Assembly (NCBI RefSeq): GCF_000801105.2
Contig: NC_079519.1
Span: 14,072,668-14,136,667, forward strand
DNA: 64,000 nt
From: Raphanus sativus
Taxonomy: Eukaryota > Streptophyta > Magnoliopsida > Brassicales > Brassicaceae
Direction of reading: 5' to 3'
A program made the position numbers and the translations under genes. A model generated the notes under the pieces. That model ran no database searches and had not been told where the DNA came from. It saw only the letters and a list, made by a program, of their open reading frames with translations. Each line of letters opens with the position of its first letter. Position 1 is the stretch's first letter. Below, in pieces: positions 11,151 through 20,074 of this stretch.

Positions 11151-11730
11151 TTACTACGTCTTCCAGCCATGCTTTGGATGTCCGGAGTTTTTGATACCAC
11201 CAAGTTGGTGATGTACGTGGTTTGTCCTCTTCCTTAGTGAAATAATCACAGCAAACAAAAAAGCAATCAGTTTTGGTAGACTAAATCAAGCTATTATGGG
11301 TAAAGCAATCACTTACGGATCAGTTTTCAACCAATCAGCGAGCTCCTTCATCTTAGGTCTGTTTAGTGTGGGAAATGGATTATACTTTCCCACTCTAAGG
11401 AGTTTCCTTCTCTCTGCCGTATAAGGAGATATCTGTGTGGGAGCATGTTTCTTCGTTCGTTCACTCCTTGCACGCACAGAAGCAGTGGGAGCTGTTTTGT
11501 CCAATACAACCAGGCTCGGTTCTGAAACTGGAACGCTTGGATCGGTGGAAGCGAAGCTCGGTTGTTGATCGTTGGAAGCGAAGCTAGGTTGGTCAGTGGA
11601 AGTGAGAGGAACAATCTCTTTGGAGGTGACACCATCTGCTTTATCCTCCGGCAAGATCTTATATACCGAGATCGCCTCATCTGCTGTATCCTCCGACAAC
11701 AATCTCTGCAATAAAAGTTGCAAGTTAACC

Positions 11731-11940
11731 CTGGACGACTTAAATAAAAGTTGTCTGGACGACTAGTTGACCCTGGACGACTTAAATAAAAGTTGTCTGG
11801 ACGACTAGTTGACCCTGGACGACTTAAATAAAAGTTGTCTGGACGACTAGTTGACCCTGGACGACTTAAATAAAAGTTGTCTGGACGACTAGTTGACCCT
11901 GGACGACTTAAATAAAAGTTGTCTGGACAACTAGAAGACC
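11731..11940. repeat. Exact 5 x 42-bp tandem array in an Ulp1-gene intron
   Basis: Units begin at 11731, 11773, 11815, 11857 and 11899 with CTGGACGACTTAAATAAAAG. They are identical except for a few changes in the last unit. Each unit contains a variant palindrome (GACGACTTA...AGTTGTC) and an extra GACGACTAG half-site. Near-identity points to recent expansion. Confidence 0.92.
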
Positions 11941-12009
11941 CTGGACGACTTAATTCTTGTTGGGAGAGGATTTGATACTAACCTCTTTGGGCAGAGGAGA
12001 AGGCTGTTT

Positions 12010-12200
12010 CTTTTGAGGAGAAGGCTTTTTCGTTTGAGGAGCAGGCTGTTTCGTTTGAGGAGCAGGCTGTTTAGTTTGAGGAGCAGGCTGTTTAGTTTGA
12101 GGAGCAGGCTGTTTCGTTTGAGGAGTAGGCTTTGCCTTTTGAGGAGTAGGCTTTGCCTTTTGAGGAGCAGGCTGTCTGGTGGGAGGAGTAGGATGATTGG
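12010..12200. repeat. 21-bp coding repeats (PAPQTKQ) in the Ulp1 gene
   Basis: The plus strand repeats GAGGAGCAGGCTGTTTCGTTT with period 21. It encodes a proline/glutamine/lysine-rich heptad on the minus strand, a probable disordered linker. Confidence 0.8.
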
Positions 12201-12872
12201 TTTGAAGTGTAGGCTGATCCTTTTGAGGAGTAGTCTGTTTGTTACTAACCCCGGTTTCTGGGGCTTGTGGGGTAGGCTGTTTGTTACTAACCCCGGTTTC
12301 TGGGGCTTGAGGGGTAGCCTGATTGGTGACACCAACCTTCTTCTCCACAGCTTCTAATCTATCGGAGATCTTCCTAATCTCCCTGATGCACTTCTTAAAC
12401 CCATCTTTCATCATGTCACCTAAGCCACTTCTTAAGTCCTTGAACATATTTTCTAACTCCTCTCTGGTCACCCAACTAGCCTCTTCTGTAGCCTCTTCTG
12501 TAGCCTCTTCTCTAGCCTCTGTAGGAGCCTCTTCTCTAGCCTCTTTAGTAGCCTCTTTAGGAGCCTCTTTACGAGCTTTCTTCCGAGGTCTCTGATTGTC
12601 TTCCTCCACCTCCTCCACAACCATCTCTTTGGCTCTTTTCGATGGAGTCACAAACTTAGGTTTTGTACCAGTGACTTCCCAGCAATCCATGGTCCACTTC
12701 CACGGTCTCCGATCATACATGACTTTAATGATGTTCTCCGCGGGCACGTCCTCAACCTCAGAGTCCCATTTTGGCCACATTTCACTAATGTCCTTCTCAA
12801 CAAAGTTGATCACGCGGGTCTGCAGTAAATAGAAGAAGAATCGAGTTAGATATTTGAAACAAAATACTAAAT

Positions 12873-13128
12873 AGACGACTTAATTATAAGTCGTCAACTA
12901 AGTCGTCCAGCTGGACGACCTTCCAGACGACTTATTATAAGTCGTCTACTAAGTCGTCCAGCTGGACGACCTTCCAGACGACTTATAAAAAGTCGTCTAC
13001 TAAGTCGTCCAGCTGGAAGACCTTCCAGACGACTTATAATAAGTCGTCTACTAAGTCGTCCAGCTGGAAGACCTTCCAGACGACTTATAATAAGTCGTCT
13101 ACTAAGTCGTCCAGCTGGAAGACTTTCC
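12873..13128. repeat. 5 x 51/52-bp tandem array of palindromes in an Ulp1-gene intron
   Basis: Units begin at 12873, 12925, 12976, 13027 and 13078. Each has a full palindrome (AGACGACTTAT.ATAAGTCG), then CTACTAAGTCGTCCAGCTGG and a third half-site. The sequence is unrelated to the 42-bp array apart from the motif itself. Confidence 0.9.
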
Positions 13129-14001
13129 AGACAACTTAATTAAGTGAAGATGGAAAGGTACCTGACTCAAGATAGCAGCTTTCATGAATCTGCGGCCTCT
13201 GCTGCCCTCGTAAGCCAGAATCGGTGGAGACGGACTGTTTGCTCTGGGTAGACCAATACTAGCACCCAATCCCGGAATAGCTGTGTACGCCCAGACCTGA
13301 AGAACTTGTATAAACCCATCCACGGTGTAACAGCCAGTAATATCTTTGTTCCACAAAGAGTCCATCAGCACCTTAAACGCGACTCTCCCCCATGGATAAT
13401 TCTCAAACCTTTCTAAATCCATCACTAGCCTTGCCAGAGTAGCTCGTGTAGCGCTTGAGAACTTTCTCCCTTCAATGAATCCAGTGAAGATGGAAAGGTA
13501 CGCGAGTCGCTTGCGATCTTCCCTGGACCAATCCCCGCATCTCTTCAGTGCTGCTATTATCTGATCAGTAGTTGGCCCAGCTTCCCGATGAACTCCCATC
13601 ATCTCCCAGAAAGAAACCATCTATGGGGTAACTTCACATTCTGGTGTCTCAAGGTCCTCGATGTACTCGCAGTTTAGACCAGTGATGTTTTCAAACTCTA
13701 ACAGTGAAAACCTCGCAGGTTCTGGACCAACGAGACACCACATTTCGTACTTCTTCTTAATGTCCAGCTTTAAACCGAGCAAGTAGTGAACCAGCCTTGA
13801 AGCCCAACCAAATCCCTGCTCCTTGAACTTGATGAAAACTCCCAATCTCGACTCCTTGAGCTCTTCAAATTCAGCATCAGTGAGAGCTTCCCTAAGAGCA
13901 GTATGCAACTTCGTGTTATCCGTATGATACGAAATGCTATTGTGGGGTTCTGGCTCTTCCCCTAATGTGTATAACCTACGGGGGAGTTCTGGAATATCCA
14001 T

Positions 14002-14286
14002 CCTTTTTGTCTGCAAAATAATCAAAGACAACAATAGAAGTCAGAACACAAGCTAATTGTTACTCCAGACGACTTAGTAGACGACTTAAATATAAGTCGT
14101 CTAGAAAGTCGTCCAACTGGACGACTTAGTTGACGACTTATATTTAAGTCGTCTGGAAAGTCTTCCAAATGGACGTACTAAGTCGTCCAGGTTGAAGACT
14201 TTCCAGACGACTTACTTACAAGTCTTCCAGTAGAAAAATTTCAAGCGGATCTGATTAGTCGCAGAAGGAGTTCGAGTACTCGTCAT
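14002..14286 (-). promoter_or_regulatory. Probable 5'-UTR intron of the Ulp1 gene with palindromes
   Basis: The acceptor TTTTGCAG lies at 14009-14016 on the minus strand. A GTAAGTAAGTCG donor at 14219 sits inside a palindrome half-site. Palindromes occur near 14067, 14083, 14118, 14133 and 14206. An upstream ATG at 14286 opens only a short out-of-phase frame, so I treat this exon as untranslated. Confidence 0.5.
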
Positions 14287-14384
14287 TGTGGTTATAGATC
14301 TGAAAAAATAAACGTGAAACGGTGAGAATGAGTAAATTGAAAGAGACAACGTTTTATGTTCATCTTTTCCACGAGTTTGATGAC

Positions 14385-14650
14385 TTACCGGCGTTAGGGT
14401 TTACAGAGAAACGGCGCTACGGTTTACAGAGAAGAAGCGGCGGCGCTAGGGTTTAGAAGAAGCGGCGGCGCTAGGGTTTAGAAGAAGCGGCGGTGCTAGC
14501 TAGTGTTTAGAGTAAGCGGCGGTGAGAACGTTGGTGAGCACGGTGGCGAGGGCGACGGTTTGTTCGGAAATAGTGGAAGCGGGGGCGCTAGGGTTTAGAG
14601 GAATCGGCGGCGCTAGGGTTAGAAGAAGCTGCGGCGACAACGGTGAGAAT
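14385..14650. repeat. GC-rich direct repeats with CTAGGGTTT boxes upstream of the Ulp1 gene
   Basis: Repeated GAAGAAGCGGCGGCGCTAGG GTTTA units, about 27 bp, occur tandemly at 14427-14510 with dispersed copies to 14640. They are markedly GC-rich against the AT-rich element. CTAGGGTTT matches the telo-box type of plant promoter element. The region is probably the Ulp1-gene promoter or leader. Confidence 0.6.
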
Positions 14651-14849
14651 GAAGTGAGATAGATAGCCGACGTTGAGAACGATGGTTGTTCGGAAATAGT
14701 GGGAATTCGAATCGCCTTTGATATCGCCGGCGAGAGAGAACTGTTAGGGTTTCTGTTCGCGGAAAATGAAAAAAAAAAATCACCTTATATATTGGGTAAA
14801 TAATCTGGTTAGCTTTAAAAGTACATTGGTAAACTTTAAGGTTTGGTCC

Positions 14850-15390
14850 GGTTTAGACGACTTATTCTGGCTGATAATGTACATCAGACGACCTAATATT
14901 TAGTCGTCTGGGAACAGAAAACTAAATATTAAGTCGTCCAATACCCTAAAATGAACCCCTAAACTAAAATGACTAAATTAACTTACTAACCACGTTATAA
15001 TATCAAATTATACTTCAATAGTGTTTACTATACATAGAAATGAACACGCCTAGGTAATTTTAAAAATTTTCAAAAACGGTTTTAATGCTTTCCAAAATCT
15101 AACCCTAAGAACACATACAATACTACAACATATGTTGATGAAACATAAACTAAAGAATATCATGACTCACTACTTTCACTCATCTGGGCTGAAAACAATT
15201 GAAATTTGTTATATATTAATTTATATCTCTTAAGACATATGTTAATTACATAATTCCAATTTTTCACTTATCAAAATATTTTTTACAAAATTTTTAAATT
15301 ATGTTTAAGAATAATTGTACAGACGACTTAACTTAAAGTCGTCTGGACGACTTATTTTCAAGTCGTCTGTTTACAGACGACTTGCGAGGG
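14850..15390. repeat. Right subterminal palindromes of the MULE
   Basis: Scattered copies: near 14854, 14885-14908 (AGACGACCTAATATTTAGTC) and 14932, then a tight group at 15321-15382 with AGACGACTTAACTTAAAGTC and GACGACTTATTTTCAAGTCG. The stretch 14950-15310 between them is AT-rich and empty. Confidence 0.8.
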
Positions 15391-15502
15391 GTAGAAACGT
15401 AAAAAAAAATCCGTTTTTTGTTTGTTCACAAGAAGATAGTTGTAATTTCAATAGCCTTTTAGGTTACTTTTGCCTTTGACCCAAGTTGGGGTACTCTTTT
15501 GA

Positions 15503-15542
15503 GTTTGACTCCAAGTTTTGAGTCACAATTGGTAATTCTCCC
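15503..15542 (-). repeat. MULE terminal inverted repeat, right
   Basis: Reverse-complement partner of 5897-5936. Confidence 0.8.
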
Positions 15543-15551
15543 GCTATTTTA
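15543..15551. repeat. Target-site duplication, right copy (GCTATTTTA)
   Basis: Perfect match to 5888-5896. Confidence 0.9.
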
Positions 15552-16553
15552 TCCACGTATTCTTTTCTTTTTTCAAATTGTCTCAGCACATATTTAATAT
15601 ACCATAAAGATACGTAGCATTGTCATAGTTTTCATATGCAGATTGGCGAAAATGATTGAGTCCTTTGATAAATTTGCAGTGATGCTACGTGCAGGTTAGT
15701 TGATATTGGGTTAATGAATTTGAAAATGTAGTATTTAGTTTACTCTCAGTTAATAATTACATTAATTTTTGTTATTTAAATATTTTGTTATTTTATTTTG
15801 TTATTTTTCTTAGAGATTATAATTATTTCATTATTAAAAGTTTGACATGAATATGTAATTGTTTAGTTTAGTAAGTTTTTTAAATGGTTATATTTTAATT
15901 ATTATAATAGGTTTTAAGAACACAAATGATAAATTAATTCCACCTAAAAATTATTAACGTGTAACTTTATGAAGATTGCATCATGCTGTAATTTTCCTTT
16001 GGTTGCAATTAATGTCATTTTGTTAAGTTAGAGTTTTAGCTGAAATATTATCAGCAACCTTTTTTTAATAATTCTGAAATGACAAAGACGTATATTATTA
16101 ATAAACTTATCTAATTATATTAATTTATACATCTGATTATACAATGATAAGACGCAAAATTCGTTTATATTTTGAAGTACCGTAGAAATTATTGATGATC
16201 ATATATACAGGGGCGGACCTAGAAATTTAATTAGACTGTGGCACAAAATATTTTAATTATAGTTAATAAAATAAATTTAGTCAAATATGATGTACAATGG
16301 AAAAAAAAACCAGTTTACAACCATCGATACTTAATAAAAACTATATTAGTATTCTAAGAAGTGAAAAAACTAAAGAAACAAATATATAGCAGATTATTAC
16401 ATAATGATATGTACACTTAACAAAGAATTCAAAAACAGCTCATATGGAATTGTCTTCGTCACCAAACAACAAGATTAAAGTAAACAGAGAAACTTCTTAC
16501 AGATATTATTTTTATTTTTTAAAAGAACCACAACACGTAACAGATGCTAGTTA
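15552..16553. other. Non-coding, AT-rich
   Basis: No gene recognised between the MULE and the Harbinger element. A GGGGCGGACCTAG segment at 16210-16222 resembles the edge of another element, but I cannot classify it. Confidence 0.4.
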
Positions 16554-16970
16554 TTAGACCATCTCCAATAGTGCTTCATTTTTCACTTTTTGCTTCATTT
16601 TAAAGCAACTTTTACTTCAATGGTGCTTCATTTCTTGCTTCAAAATGAAACAATGAACAGTACTGCTTCAAATTTGAAGCAATACTGTTCATTGCTTTAT
16701 TTTTGAAGCTGAACTTTATAAATTATAAATTGGTCCTTAACTTTTGTTTGTTCTTACATTTTGTTAAAATAAAATAAGTTAATCAATATAACCCAATTAA
16801 CTTTTTAATATTTATTTATTATATAATTTTATTTAATTTATAATATTAAAATATTTAAAAAACATATATTAAATGAAAGATAACATTAAATTATTAATAT
16901 AAAAGTGAAATACATGATTGATAACACCAAACTAAACATAAAATATTTATTACAACATAAAATGATACTT

Positions 16971-17245
16971 AATAATCTGGTAAATCACTTCCTGATCCAC
17001 TAAGATTATTAAAAAACTGCCCAAATGAAGTTGAAGTTTGAGGAGGTTGTTGAGCTTGTTGTTCTTCACTCCTCTCCAATAAAATCCGATTTTTTTTCAG
17101 ATTGCATGTAAGCACGAACTTTATGATCTTTTATGGAGTCAACATCACAAAACAAAATTTTGTTTTCTTCTTTATGTTTTTTCAAAACATAATTCCTACT
17201 TTGAATCTCCAAATGGTGTTGTCTTTGTCTTCTTCTCATCTTTTC
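16971..17245 (-). pseudogene. Harbinger second ORF (Myb/SANT-like DNA-binding protein), C-terminal remnant
   Basis: The minus strand encodes KIGEKMRRRQRQHHLEIQSR and then KHKEENKILFCDVDSIKD. After a one-base shift in an 8-T run near 17093 it continues QQAQQPPQTSTSFGQFFNNL and ends SGSDLPDY-stop at 16971. The charged coiled tail and Q/P-rich end are typical of the C-terminus of the Myb-like partner that Harbinger transposases need for nuclear import and DNA binding. The Myb/SANT domain itself is gone. Confidence 0.6.
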
Positions 17246-17252
17246 TCCAATC

Positions 17253-17764
17253 TTGCTCAAGGTATTGCACCTCCTGCTCATTTTATCATTCAAGGAAACA
17301 ATTATAGTATGGGCTATTATTTGGTCGATGGTATATATCCAAAATGGTCTACCATAGTACAAACTATTCATGAGCCAATAGGTCCAAAAAAGCAATATTT
17401 TGCTACGCAACAAGAAGCATGTCGGAAAGATGTAGAACGTGCATTTGGAGTTCTCCAATCACGTTTTGCAATTGTGAAAGGACCAGTTCGGTTTTGGAAA
17501 AAAGATGTGATACATGATATAATGACTACATGCATTATTTTACATAATATGATAATTGAGGATGAGCGTGATCTCGAAGCACCAATTGAAGTCAATAGAG
17601 AAGTTCCACCTACGGAGGTTGATACCGAAGATAATGATCATATTCGTTTCCAAGAGTTTTTGGCGCGATTTAGAAGAATTAAAGATAAAGACGCTTATTT
17701 TGCACTTCGCAACGATTTAATTGATCATTTGTGGGAAAGATATATGGCTGGTGCTTCTTTATAA
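17253..17764 (+). pseudogene. Harbinger transposase, C-terminal part of the DDE domain
   Basis: The frame from about 17253 reads APPAHFIIQGNNYSMGYYLV, then DGIYPKWSTIVQTI. Next comes KDVERAFGVLQSRFAIVKGP, which contains the conserved E-R-x-F-G-x-L segment with the third catalytic acidic residue. ILHNMIIEDE and a C-terminal tail follow, to a stop at 17764. The first two catalytic Asp residues and the N-terminus are absent. The open frame upstream to 17102 is not transposase but antisense to the Myb-like remnant. It cannot act on its own. Confidence 0.85.
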
Positions 17765-18059
17765 AATCTAGTATTGTTGTTCTATATTATGTGTAATAAT
17801 TTTATATGATAATGTTGAATCTATAACAATTATGTTGGATTATTGTTAAACCAAAATAGTTGGGTAAAATTAGTAAATATAAAAAAGTATAAGGTGTTAT
17901 TAATAATTAATGATAAAAGAGAGAGAAAATATTCTTAAAATATTCTTTTTATAAAAAAGAAATGAAGCAAACCATCGGAGAAGATGTGCTTTATTTCTTG
18001 CTTCATTTTGAATAAAGTGTAATTTTAAAGCAAAAAATGAAGCCTTGGAGATGTTCTTA

Positions 18060-20074
18060 GAGTTTTAAAATTTTGAGACTAATAATTATTGCGTGTTAAC
18101 ATTGTCTATTCTTTCGCTTTGATTCTGTCAAAGTTTTGGTTTTATTTGCTATTGGGGCAAGGTAGACATAATTTTTAGAGATGCATATGTAAATCTGAGA
18201 ACTCGTTATGACATAATTTCTCTAACAAAAGTGTGTGATACTGCAAGTGTGGTAGGATTCTGATGTGAAACTGAAAAATATATGTGATTTCTAAGAAGAG
18301 AATTCTAGTTATGTTATTACTAATCGTATGAGTACTTGTACAGGTGTGATTTTAAGATAATGGCCAAAATTAGAAGGACAAGACACAGTGTTAATTCGCG
18401 ACGGATCAGAGTAGAGACCATACACATTTCCTTCTTCAAATTGATTTGTGTCATGGAACGTATTTGCAAAGCTGTTTAGGATCTCATGGGTAGATAGTTT
18501 GTAATTCCCCCGATGCAAGAGAAATTAGTCAGATCTCATGAGCAAATAGCAATAGAGATGAAGTCATGACATTTCACAACACTTAATAGTAAGTAAAGCC
18601 AATTTAGTACTTGTTGTTCACCTTTTAGAGCCACTTTAGGTTCACTAACACTATATATGTACTTACCTCATCACCTTCTTCGTCACCTTCATAATCATAA
18701 TCCTTAAAATTTTGTTTATTTCTTTTTTTATACTCATTATGTGTTTTGTCGAAAGGAACAACAACAACAGATCGACAAGGCTTCTGTAATGCAAGTCCAA
18801 ATTTGTTTATTCTCGTCAGAATTGTCCTCTTCTCACCAGAATTAACTTCCTCTCCTCCAAAATCGCATGAAGAATCGAAATGTGAGATTTCTGGGTTTTA
18901 TAAGACAAAACCAAACCTCCTTTCTATTATAACTAACGTCTCCGTCAAAAAAATAACGATTGACTTTTTAAAGTCTAGTTCTACTCGGTCGCCATTCAGT
19001 TGGAGATTAAATCTGCACAAGTAAAAGTTGAGTATTAAAAATGCTTATTACAAATATTTGGGGGATTGAAAGCTCATTTTCCCCTTAAGTGGACTATGTT
19101 TTTAATCTTATTGTTAATTGGTCTAGGACACTTAACTTACATTTAACTGGGCTAGTCTTTTAGCTCGGATTGAATGTGGCACTTCTATGTTTTTTCTGGT
19201 TTTCATGTTAAAATATTTTTATTTTGGTTACTAAAAGAGGAAAATAAAATAAAAGAGCATGTGCCACACCTTCTACACTGGTGGGTCCACTCCTGCATAT
19301 ATAGTTATTTTTATTGTTTATCTCCAGTTGTAATACATATAATAGTGTCCAATTCTTTAATGAGTTGGAATTTTACACATAACTCTTACAATTAATATTC
19401 AAATTTTCTTTAATAATAAAATTAATCTATACAATTTAATAGAACCGGGAAGAGATAGAGCCAACACCAATATAAATCACATTTTCTCCTGATTATATAA
19501 TTCCTAATTGTTAGGAATTTATCGATCTTTTGATTGGTTAACTAAATAATGACACAAGATCTTTTAACCCAGTTCTCTTGCGGTACTTTTGGGGTAGGAA
19601 CCGTCTCCCACAACATCCACTATCAATTAAAGGGTTTACACAAACGCTTTAAGCGCTCAATAAAAAGACACAACAAAGAATAAGAAAAATCAAAGAAACT
19701 CTATCCCAAAGAGACATGACTCGAACAATGTCTCTAGCCCTAAGTTTCTTCTCTACCCGATCTCTCTTAAACTCTCTCTCTCTTTTATGGTCTTGTGTTT
19801 CGGATACTTTTCAGTGTCACGTTGATGTTCCTTTTATAATCAAGGATTAACCGACCTTGATGGAGAATTTCCTTTTCTTAATTCACGTACAAAATCATAT
19901 ACTAACCGACTTTGCCTTTGTGTGTAGGTCTCCTGAAGTTCGGCTTTGAAGGATCTTTAATTATGGGCTGTAAAGTTTGGGCCTCTGAAAACACTCTCAA
20001 ATGTGAGGCTTTGTGTCTTTTGGGCCTGTTGGTGGGTTTCGGGTTTGATCCTGAAACAAGACATAAGAAATATG
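18060..20074. other. Mostly non-coding; possible exon debris at 18309-18518 (-)
   Basis: A minus-strand frame at 18309-18518 (KLSTHEILNSFANTFHDTNQ) looks exon-like, but I do not recognise it. CT-rich stretches near 19760. At 19560-19900 the text resembles LTR or leader sequence of another retroelement. No complete gene. Confidence 0.4.

Larger units (their letters stand above)
10317..14001 (-). pseudogene. MULE-borne DUF1985-Ulp1 (C48 peptidase) gene, multi-exon, with stop and frameshift
   Basis: Likely exons on the minus strand: 14001-13162, 12819-11983, 11705-11318/7, 11232-11155 and 11008-10317, each flanked by plausible AG and GT sites; the first two joins keep phase. The N-terminal exon (MDIPELPRRLYTLGEEPEP onward) matches DUF1985. 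The middle holds a charged KEA/REE repeat and a 7-residue PAPQTKQ repeat. The last exon is a Ulp1-like cysteine protease with His in NKHWVAIWI, Asp in IVVWDSI and Cys in NNGDCGVYAAKYIEC, so the triad is present. Family members cleave SUMO or SUMO-like conjugates; this substrate is unknown. Disabling changes: an in-frame TAG at 13621-13623 inside the DUF1985 exon, and an apparent 1-2 base shift near 10995. The start at 14001 follows a TTTTGCAG acceptor, so exon 1 is probably non-coding. Three introns hold palindrome arrays. Confidence 0.8.
5897..15542 (+). mobile_element. Complete 9.6-kb Mutator-like element with transposase and DUF1985-Ulp1 genes
   Basis: The element is bounded by the perfect 9-bp duplication GCTATTTTA and by imperfect ~40-bp inverted repeats. 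The left end starts GGGCTTATTGCAAAAGTGAC and the right end, reversed, starts GGGAGAATTACCAATTGTGA; both continue CTCAAAA.TTG..TCAAAC. It carries a transposase gene on the plus strand (7333-9737) and a convergent DUF1985-Ulp1 gene on the minus strand (14001-10317). Dense palindromes related to GACGACTTA-N-TAAGTCGTC occupy the subterminal regions, the gap between the genes and several introns. MULEs carrying Ulp1-like genes are known in Arabidopsis (Kaonashi) and melon, so the class is not new. The exact duplication implies a fairly recent insertion, although each gene now carries at least one disabling change. Confidence 0.92.
16557..18056 (+). mobile_element. 1.5-kb PIF/Harbinger element, internally deleted
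   Basis: Flanked by TTA on both sides (16554-16556 and 18057-18059), the 3-bp duplication typical of PIF/Harbinger. Terminal inverted repeats read GACCATCTCCAATAGTGCTT on the left and GAACATCTCCAAGGCTTCAT reversed on the right. Inside are the C-terminal parts of the two standard genes, transcribed outward from a junction near 17240-17260. This is not the arrangement of a full element, so the middle is missing. Confidence 0.85.

Noticed and set aside
11931..12357. Repetitive open frames (LLLKRNSLLLK, RLRSRLFSLRSRL) at the Ulp1 gene
   Set aside because: They are other-frame shadows of the 21-bp PAPQTKQ coding repeat on the minus strand.
17102..17252. N-terminal extension of the Harbinger transposase frame
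   Set aside because: It is antisense to the Myb-like remnant (KENKILFCDVDSIKD) and has no transposase similarity.
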